DNA from: Streptomyces marianii
Lineage (GTDB): Bacteria > Actinomycetota > Actinomycetes > Streptomycetales > Streptomycetaceae
Direction of reading: 5' to 3'
Assembly: GCF_005795905.1 (NCBI RefSeq)
Contig: NZ_VAWE01000002.1
Location: 1 to 64,000 of the forward strand
DNA: 64,000 nt
Part shown: positions 59,166 through 64,000 of the stretch, piece by piece
How positions within the stretch are numbered: position 1 is the first letter of the stretch
Layout of the letters: every line of letters begins with the position of its first letter
Notes under the pieces: model-generated
Seen by the model: only the letters and a program-made list of their open reading frames with translations
Told to the model about the DNA's origin: nothing
Database searches by the model: none
Translations under genes and position numbers: made by a program

Positions 59166-59254
59166 GAAGGGCCATCCGTTCAGGGCTGGGAGGGAGCAGC
59201 CGCCGGGGTCTTCCCCGGGCGGGTCGCGTGTGTTGGGCAGCGGGTTGCCAGGGC

Positions 59255-59653
59255 GGCCACCAGCATGGACACGGCGGCAGTTGATCGGCGGCACACGGCT
59301 CCGAGTCAGCACCAGCGCCCCCTGGCGGGACATGCCCGAGCAGTACGTCGCGTGTACGACTCGTTCCGGCCCCGGCAGCGGGACGGGACCTGGCATCAGA
59401 TCTTCACCGCGCTGCAGGCCCAAGCCGACGCGAAGGACAAATCCGACCAGGCCCGCAACTACAAGAGGCGTGGCTCACATGGGGGTCGACCGAAGGCATC
59501 CGACCCGGTCGACTACCGCGAACGTCACGACGCCGAATACGGCCATATCCGTCCCAGAAGGCACCCTTCTATGGCGGCGCGGTGCGACAAGCTGGCGTGG
59601 CGGTCCGCTACGAGGCGACTCTGCTCGCAGCGGACATCAATGAGTGGCCGTGA
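59255..59653 (+). pseudogene. Decayed IS5-family transposase
   Basis: Three frames each carry a piece of an IS5-type DDE transposase in the right order: SAPWRDMPEQY (about 59315), then VYDSFRPRQRDGTWHQIFTALQAQAD, a jump over the catalytic core, KRRGSHGGRPKASDPVDYRERHDAEYGHIRPRRHP, and finally VRYEATLLAADINEW ending at 59653. At least two frameshifts and a large internal deletion are needed. It marks a past insertion, and no terminal repeats are obvious. Confidence 0.8.
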
Positions 59654-59662
59654 GGTGCAAGT

Positions 59663-59965
59663 TCAGCCCGTGGGGTTCGAGCCGTAGGCCCCGCGAAGGG
59701 CACGGTTCCAGTTCTTGCGCAGTCGCTTGCGCTGCTTCGGAGTGGCGTAGTGCTGAAGGTAGAACTCCTCCTCCGGCATGAGGTCATCGGTCGATTCAAT
59801 CAGCGCGAACGAGTCACCGACGTACGGCGACACCTTCAGCTGAGCATCCCAACCGCAGTCAATGCCACGCTGCCGGCGGTATCCCTCAACCCGCTTCCAG
59901 CGCGCCTCACTCTTGGCGTCCATCACCTCGGCGCGTGATGTCGGTGTGCTTTCCTGGCCGGTCAT
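59663..59965 (-). CDS. Hypothetical protein divergent from the XRE gene
   Basis: This 100-residue protein is called from ATG 59965 (GGAGG eight bases upstream). GTG 59980 with GGAGGT is equally possible. It is basic and helical (AEVMDAKSEARWKRVEGYRRQRG ... EEEFYLQHYATPKQRKRLRKNWNRALRG). It shares the operator region 60043-60081 with the divergent repressor gene, so it is the likely repressor-controlled target. Confidence 0.65.
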   Translation of the reverse strand: MTGQESTPTSRAEVMDAKSEARWKRVEGYRRQRGIDCGWDAQLKVSPYVGDSFALIESTDDLMPEEEFYLQHYATPKQRKRLRKNWNRALRGAYGSNPTG

Positions 59966-60042
59966 GACATTCGCCTCCACTGCGACCTCCGTGAGCTCAA
60001 CGCTCGCACGATCAGGGCCACTTCAGAGCATCGGATCTTAAT

Positions 60043-60081
60043 GTTGCCTATAAGCTACATCTGGTGTTGCTTATAGGCAAC
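60043..60081. promoter_or_regulatory. Perfect 13-bp operator between divergent genes
   Basis: GTTGCCTATAAGC (60043-60055) and GCTTATAGGCAAC (60069-60081) are exact inverses, centres 26 bp apart. The leftward promoter is built from them: -35 TTGCCT (60080-60075), 17-bp spacer, -10 TAGCTT (60057-60052). A bound repressor would cover both elements. Confidence 0.8.
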
Positions 60082-60101
60082 ACTCGTGCGATGGTCTATG
60101 C

Positions 60102-60350
60102 GTGCCCGATGAGACCGATACCCCCGCCGCGCCGTCCCGCCGACAGGTGTTCGGCGGACGTCTGCGAGAGCTGCGCACACAGGCGGGACGCTCACAGGCT
60201 GACGTGGCGCGGGCGGCGGGTTTGGACCGGGCGTACTACGTGGGAGTCGAAGCGGGGAAGCGCAACATCTCGTTGGACAACGTCTTCGCACTCGCCGATG
60301 CACTCGCTGTCGACATTGTGGAACTGTTCACCCCGCCGCAGACCAAGTAG
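60102..60350 (+). CDS. XRE-family repressor
   Basis: This 82-residue protein starts at GTG 60102. GGRLRELRTQAGRSQADVARAAGLDRAYYVGVEAGKRNISLDNVFALADALAVDIVELF is an intact single XRE domain, with a short N-terminal arm and almost nothing else. It is a Cro/C-like repressor. It lies 20 bases after the perfect operator at 60043-60081, which strongly suggests autoregulation and control of the divergent 59965 gene. Confidence 0.85.
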   Translation: MPDETDTPAAPSRRQVFGGRLRELRTQAGRSQADVARAAGLDRAYYVGVEAGKRNISLDNVFALADALAVDIVELFTPPQTK

Positions 60351-60402
60351 GGCGTGGCCCAGCAGTTCCCATAGACGCCCCAGCTACGGCCGGTCCGAGA
60401 GG

Positions 60403-62283
60403 CTACTCGGTGGCCTCCGCGCGCGTGTGCAGGCGGCCGGCGACAACCAGGGCGAGGCGGCTGGCGGCGGCGGCAGCCTCGTCGGAGAGGGTGCGGCGGC
60501 TTTCGGCGGCCGCATCCTCGTCCCAGCCAGTGACCGCTCCGGCGACGATGAAGGGCAGTTCGCGAAGGTCGTCCAGTTCAGGGCACACGACGGTGTCCGG
60601 GATCCCGTGCTCGCGCAGACGTTCGCGTACCTCGGTGAGCTGGTGCTGGTCGATCTCTTCGGGGACGCGGGAAAGGAGCAGCGTCGGCCTGGCCTGGACG
60701 AGGTGGTCGAACTGCCCTAGCAGCCAGGCCGTGACGGCTTCGGGATCAGCCGTGTGCCGGACGGTCCTGATGTCGTGCTTGCCGAGGTACGCACCGAGGT
60801 CGTCCGGGTCCTCGTCGGGCTGGAGGCCTCGGGTGTTGCGGGCGCGGTTGCGGTCCGCCCACACTGCGGTGGCTGCGTCCCAGGTGGCCGGGTGTCGGCG
60901 GCGCCCCTCGGCGTGCAGGAAGCCCAGGAAGTCCCGGCGCCAAGACGTCAGATGGGGTGTGGCCGATTCGGCGGGCAGGCGTGGCCAGTCGTCCGGGACG
61001 GGAGGGATGTGCGTGTACTCGGCCCACCAGCTCTCGGCGTCGTTGCGGTCTTCCGCGACGACGTAGACGTCCGGGCTTTCGGCTTGGTGGTAGTCCTCGA
61101 TCTCGGTGCGGTCCTCCACGTAGGCGGCGAACATCGCGTCCAGGAACTGCAGGAGCCGTGCGGTGTCCTCGGTGTGTCCCCACACGTCCGGCTGGTAGGG
61201 GGCCAGGGCGATGACAGCATCGGCATGCTCGACGAGGTAGCGCATCTGAAAGGCGGCGCCGGCGTCCAGGACCACCATGTCGTGGGAGCGGGAGGCCTCG
61301 GCCAGGAGCTCGCGGGCGCGCGCGGGGTCGGGTGGCAGCGTCATGGCGCGCAGGGCTCCGCGGCCGGGCAGATCGTCGGCGATGTCGGTGAGCACTCCGG
61401 GGGGCGGGAGTTCGTCGCGCAGGAGGTAGGCGAGCCCGTTGGGGTCTTCGGTGCCGGTGCCGAAAAAGGCGACCCTGGCTCCGGTGCGGGCGAGCGCGTC
61501 GGCGAGGGCGAGGGCCGCGGTGGTGCAACCGAGGCCCGCCTGCCCGCGTGAGCTGGTCACGGCGATGACGCCGCGGGCGAGGCCGCCGGCCGGGCCGACG
61601 TTGCGGGGCTCGATCCGGTGGGGGCTGGGCCCGTCGAGTTCCTGGCGGGTGGGCGGCCGCTCCGCCCAGTGTCGCGATCCGGCCGGCTGGAGGGCGATGC
61701 GGCGCAGGGCCCTGCTCCACAGGGTTCGCTCCTCGGTCGGCAGGCTGCCGACGAGATGGTTCCATGCCTCGTGTTCGTCGGCATGGGGCGTGCGGCTGGT
61801 CCACAGCGGTTCGAGGCCGGCGGCCTCGGCCCATTCCTCGGCGGCCGTCAGGTCCCGGCGCCGGGCGCGGACGGCCAGGTGGGCGCTGTGGCCGGGACGA
61901 GCGAGGAGCAGGGTGTCGGTGCGGCCGGCGGGCGGGCTCACGCGCAGGCCGGCGACGCCCGCGATGCCCGCGGCGGTACGGGTCGGCAGGAGCCGTGCCA
62001 GGAGCCGTGGCAGACAGGCCGGGTCGGGCCACAGGACGAGGCGGTCGACGTCCGGGGAGACGCCGCGCAGACCGAAGCGCGGTCCTTCCTCTGCCAGTTG
62101 GGGCAGGCGGGGACGGGCGAGGGTGAGCATGACGGCGGCTTCGAGGAGCTGCTGCTGTGGGTCGGCGGCGTCGGGGACGAGGCCGAAGTGCAGGCCTCGG
62201 GCCTGGTAGAAGGCGTGGGCTGCCTGGCGCGGCTCGCCGGTGTACTGCTGGCGCAGCCGGATGGTGTTGCTGTCCCTGGACAT
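60403..62283 (-). CDS. ParA/MinD-like ATPase-fold protein with broken P-loop
   Basis: This is a 626-residue protein started at ATG 62283. The N-terminal 50 residues (NTIRLRQQYTGEPRQAAHAFYQARG) resemble the start of a Streptomyces linear-plasmid protein family as I recall it. The middle has a ParA-type core: GVIAVTSSRGQAGLGCTTAALALADALARTGARVAFFG, then HDMVVLDAGAAF and ADAVIALAPYQPD. The Walker A lysine is missing: the site reads GLGCTT with C253 where K is expected. ATP hydrolysis is therefore doubtful. A role in partition or regulation is inferred. No parB-like partner is adjacent. Confidence 0.7.
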   Translation of the reverse strand: MSRDSNTIRLRQQYTGEPRQAAHAFYQARGLHFGLVPDAADPQQQLLEAAVMLTLARPRLPQLAEEGPRFGLRGVSPDVDRLVLWPDPACLPRLLARLLPTRTAAGIAGVAGLRVSPPAGRTDTLLLARPGHSAHLAVRARRRDLTAAEEWAEAAGLEPLWTSRTPHADEHEAWNHLVGSLPTEERTLWSRALRRIALQPAGSRHWAERPPTRQELDGPSPHRIEPRNVGPAGGLARGVIAVTSSRGQAGLGCTTAALALADALARTGARVAFFGTGTEDPNGLAYLLRDELPPPGVLTDIADDLPGRGALRAMTLPPDPARARELLAEASRSHDMVVLDAGAAFQMRYLVEHADAVIALAPYQPDVWGHTEDTARLLQFLDAMFAAYVEDRTEIEDYHQAESPDVYVVAEDRNDAESWWAEYTHIPPVPDDWPRLPAESATPHLTSWRRDFLGFLHAEGRRRHPATWDAATAVWADRNRARNTRGLQPDEDPDDLGAYLGKHDIRTVRHTADPEAVTAWLLGQFDHLVQARPTLLLSRVPEEIDQHQLTEVRERLREHGIPDTVVCPELDDLRELPFIVAGAVTGWDEDAAAESRRTLSDEAAAAASRLALVVAGRLHTRAEATE

Positions 62284-62624
62284 GAGGCATCCGTTCCGCG
62301 GCACGACTCCCCGGACCGGCGTACCGGCAGATGTGGTGAAGGTTGTGCAACTGACGTGACGACTCGTCTCTTCCCGCCGCTGGTGCACCTGCGGGTCCGG
62401 GCCACCTGGTGCGGACGGAGGCAGCAGTCCCTGCCCGGGAACACCATAGCGCCCGCCTCGGCATGCCTGTGCCCGTTCCGGCCAGCCGCCGCACGGGGGC
62501 TGGGACCGCGCCTTCGGTCTGCCGTACCACCCGGTCCGGACCCGTGCTCAAGACCGCGACAAGGCCGCGTGGCGGCTCAGGCGGGCCGCCGTGTGCCACC
62601 ATCCGCGCTACTTTTCCTTATTGC

Positions 62625-62677
62625 TTGACGTTGTTTAGCAATGTGTGAGATCATATTTCTTGACGGCGTTAAGCATT
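62625..62677 (+). promoter_or_regulatory. Promoter/operator of the HicA-like operon
   Basis: -35 TTGACG (62625-62630) and GATCAT (62649-62654, 18-bp spacer). TTGACGxxGTTxAGCA occurs at 62625 and again at 62660, 35 bp apart, the second just upstream of the RBS. The first copy also sits in an ATTGCT/AGCAAT dyad. It is probably autoregulated. Confidence 0.65.
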
Positions 62678-62687
62678 AGGGGAGAAC

Positions 62688-62960
62688 ATGGCCACCAAGA
62701 AGGATCTGAACCAGCTGAAAAAGAAGGCGGAGAAGCAGGGATTCCGGTTCGTGGAGACCAAGAACAACCACTACCGGGTGTTCCTCGTCGTCACCGAGGC
62801 CACCTCCGAGGAGGAAGAGGTGCTGACGTTCGTCACCACGATGCCCAGCACCCCAAGCGAGTACCGCGGCCTGAAGAACGCGCAGGCGGCCCTCAAGCGA
62901 TTCGGCTTCGTCTACGAGACGGAGAGCAAGGGCAAGCCCAAGCCCCAGCGCACCCACTGA
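62688..62960 (+). CDS. HicA-like small protein
   Basis: This 90-residue basic protein starts at ATG 62688 after GGGGAGA. LNQLKKKAEKQGFRFVETKNNHYRVF followed by FVTTMPSTPSEYRGLKNAQAALKRFGF follows the HicA dsRBD-like pattern, with the candidate catalytic histidine at about residue 26. HicA toxins are mRNA interferases. Many phage relatives are of unknown activity. The next gene has a HicB-like N-terminus. Confidence 0.55.
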   Translation: MATKKDLNQLKKKAEKQGFRFVETKNNHYRVFLVVTEATSEEEEVLTFVTTMPSTPSEYRGLKNAQAALKRFGFVYETESKGKPKPQRTH

Positions 62961-63039
62961 TCGGCCGGGGGCGCCGGGGACACTCCCGGCGCCCGGCCGA
63001 CCGCGCCGTCACCGCCCCTGCCCCCGAGATGAGGAAGCC

Positions 63040-63900
63040 ATGACCGAGAGCACCTACAACGTGCGCGTCGAGTACGACGTGAGCAAGATGCCGTCCGACG
63101 CGATCATCAGCAGCATCCACGAGGACCTGTCCCGCTACGACGTCTCCGTCGGCTCCTCCCCCGCCGGCGGCCTGACCGTTCGCCTGTTTCTCCAGGCGGA
63201 CAGCCCCGTCGACGCCGGCGCCCGCGGCGTCGAGTACGTCCAGGGGACCCTGCTGAAGCACGGGGTCGTCCAGGTGCACCAGATGACCGGATACGAAGTA
63301 CTCACGGAAGAGGAGTTCGACCGCCGGCTCGCCGAGCCGCTCGTCCCCGAGCTGGCCGGCATGTCCGAGGTCGCCCAGATCACCGGGACCACCAGGAGCC
63401 GGGCCAGCCAGCTGCGGAAGAAGCTGGAGCCCTACCTCGTCCAGGAGCTGGTCTCCGGGCCCGTCTACCTCGCATCCGGCGTACGCGCGTTCGCCGAGAA
63501 GGAGTACAACCGCACGCCCGGAGTGCGCCGCAGCGAGATTCCCCTCACCCCACTCGAGCGCGCTCTGTTCGAATCGCTCGCCGCGGCCGCAGCCGGCACC
63601 GAGGTGCCCTCCCCCACCACGGACCATCAGGCCGTCGCCCGCGTGATCGAGGGGGTTGTCGGCAACGGCCACCAGCTCCAGCTGCACGCCCAGCCCTCCG
63701 GCTCCGACATCGCCGGCGCGCTCGACACCCTGCTGGAGCACGGCCTGGTACGCACCCGCAAGATCTACAAGAAGGAGATGAGGGAGCTGGCCGCCGGCCA
63801 CGAGGAGGACCTCGTCGTCAGCCTCACCGTGAAGGGAGAACGCCACTCCGGCATCACCACCCGGTCCACCGGCGCCTCCGGCCAGAAGGAGAGCCAGTGA
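63040..63900 (+). CDS. HicB-like N-terminus plus HTH regulator
   Basis: This 286-residue protein starts at ATG 63040. Residues 1-80 (TYNVRVEYDVSKMPSDAIISSIHEDLSRYDVSVG...LTVRLFLQADSPVDAGARGVEYV) look like a small HicB-type or ferredoxin-like domain. Residues about 110-135 (LAGMSEVAQITGTTRSRASQLRKKLE) are an AlpA-like HTH. A helical C-terminal half ends in basic residues. It probably represses the operon through the TTGACG repeats. Its stop overlaps the next start (GTGA). Confidence 0.6.
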   Translation: MTESTYNVRVEYDVSKMPSDAIISSIHEDLSRYDVSVGSSPAGGLTVRLFLQADSPVDAGARGVEYVQGTLLKHGVVQVHQMTGYEVLTEEEFDRRLAEPLVPELAGMSEVAQITGTTRSRASQLRKKLEPYLVQELVSGPVYLASGVRAFAEKEYNRTPGVRRSEIPLTPLERALFESLAAAAAGTEVPSPTTDHQAVARVIEGVVGNGHQLQLHAQPSGSDIAGALDTLLEHGLVRTRKIYKKEMRELAAGHEEDLVVSLTVKGERHSGITTRSTGASGQKESQ

Positions 63901-64000
63901 CCGCGGCCGGCGCATCCGCTGCAGCAAGCCGCCCGGACCAGCTCCACGTTCCCGTACTCAACGGCCACACGGCTGCCGCAGCGCAGCCCGGGCGGCACCG
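63897..64000 (+). CDS. 5' end of a gene running off the window
   Basis: GTG 63897 overlaps the stop of the HicB-like gene. The frame stays open to base 64000 (34 complete codons, start VTAAGASAAASRPDQLHVPV). It is too short to classify. Coupling suggests that it belongs to the same operon. Confidence 0.5.
   Translation, partial: MTAAGASAAASRPDQLHVPVLNGHTAAAAQPGRH

Noticed and set aside
62893..63927. 344-residue minus-strand frame
   Set aside because: Shadow of the 62688 and 63040 genes, which have RBS, promoter and coupling evidence.
1..64000. tRNA genes
   Set aside because: I looked for T-arm GGTTCRA contexts with acceptor pairing. The candidate near 59672 is inside a coding region and cannot fold as a tRNA.

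Overview
The window is actinobacterial, most likely a Streptomyces or Kitasatospora accessory replicon. GC and third-position GC are very high, GTG starts are common and ribosome-binding sites are GGAGG-like. I see no rRNA, tRNA, ribosomal-protein or core-metabolism genes. I also see no virion genes and no FtsK/TraB-type transfer gene. The content is what large linear plasmids, phage-plasmids or chromosome arms carry: short unknown ORFs, zinc-ribbon miniproteins, helix-turn-helix proteins, ligases, ParA-like ATPases, toxin-like proteins and a decayed IS. The first 200 bases hold a run of GC-rich hairpins with three-base loops that resemble the palindromes of Streptomyces telomeres, so base 1 may lie close to a linear-replicon end.

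There are two compositional regimes. The left half (about 1-31 kb) is extremely GC-rich and repeat-laden. It holds duplicated families: two proteins behind a CTTGCAAGTTGCAAG-like palindrome, two cassettes of a two-helix membrane protein plus a tandem-XRE protein, and two giant (about 1,220 and 1,290 residue) helical proteins. It also holds four copies of a roughly 108-bp intergenic element and a polar 12-mer, GGGGGACACCAC. An island at 14.7-20 kb carries small genes behind three AT-rich promoters with inverted arms 44 bp apart, and includes an Rnl2-like RNA ligase. The right half (about 31-64 kb) is less GC-rich. It is organised as short operons, each starting at an AT-rich promoter (about TTGACA, 17 bp, TACATT), often with an upstream TTGACTCTTTTAACTTG-like box. 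This box also occurs in the left-half promoters, so both halves appear to share one regulatory programme.

Five of the right-half operons begin with the same 5' leader: a hairpin with an A(A/T)GCAAG loop and covarying stem, then a CACCGCGA box. The operon from 47.7 to 53.0 kb encodes a DUF932 protein, a C2H2 zinc-finger protein and a complete NAD-dependent DNA ligase, and ends in a 17-bp terminator hairpin.

The most interesting segment is 53.1-57.7 kb. It has a papain-fold (Tox-PL) deamidase-like toxin and two R-S-E ADP-ribosyltransferases. All three start with the same CRSxxxGGRRC motif and share a CTCTGTCCACAG box upstream. A small Imm35/YrhB-like putative immunity gene with its own strong promoter follows the papain-fold gene. 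This looks like a family of cytoplasmic effectors using a common N-terminal tag. The right end (59-64 kb) has a wrecked IS5-family transposase, an XRE repressor with a perfect 13-bp operator, a ParA-like ATPase with a broken P-loop, and a HicA/HicB-like pair.
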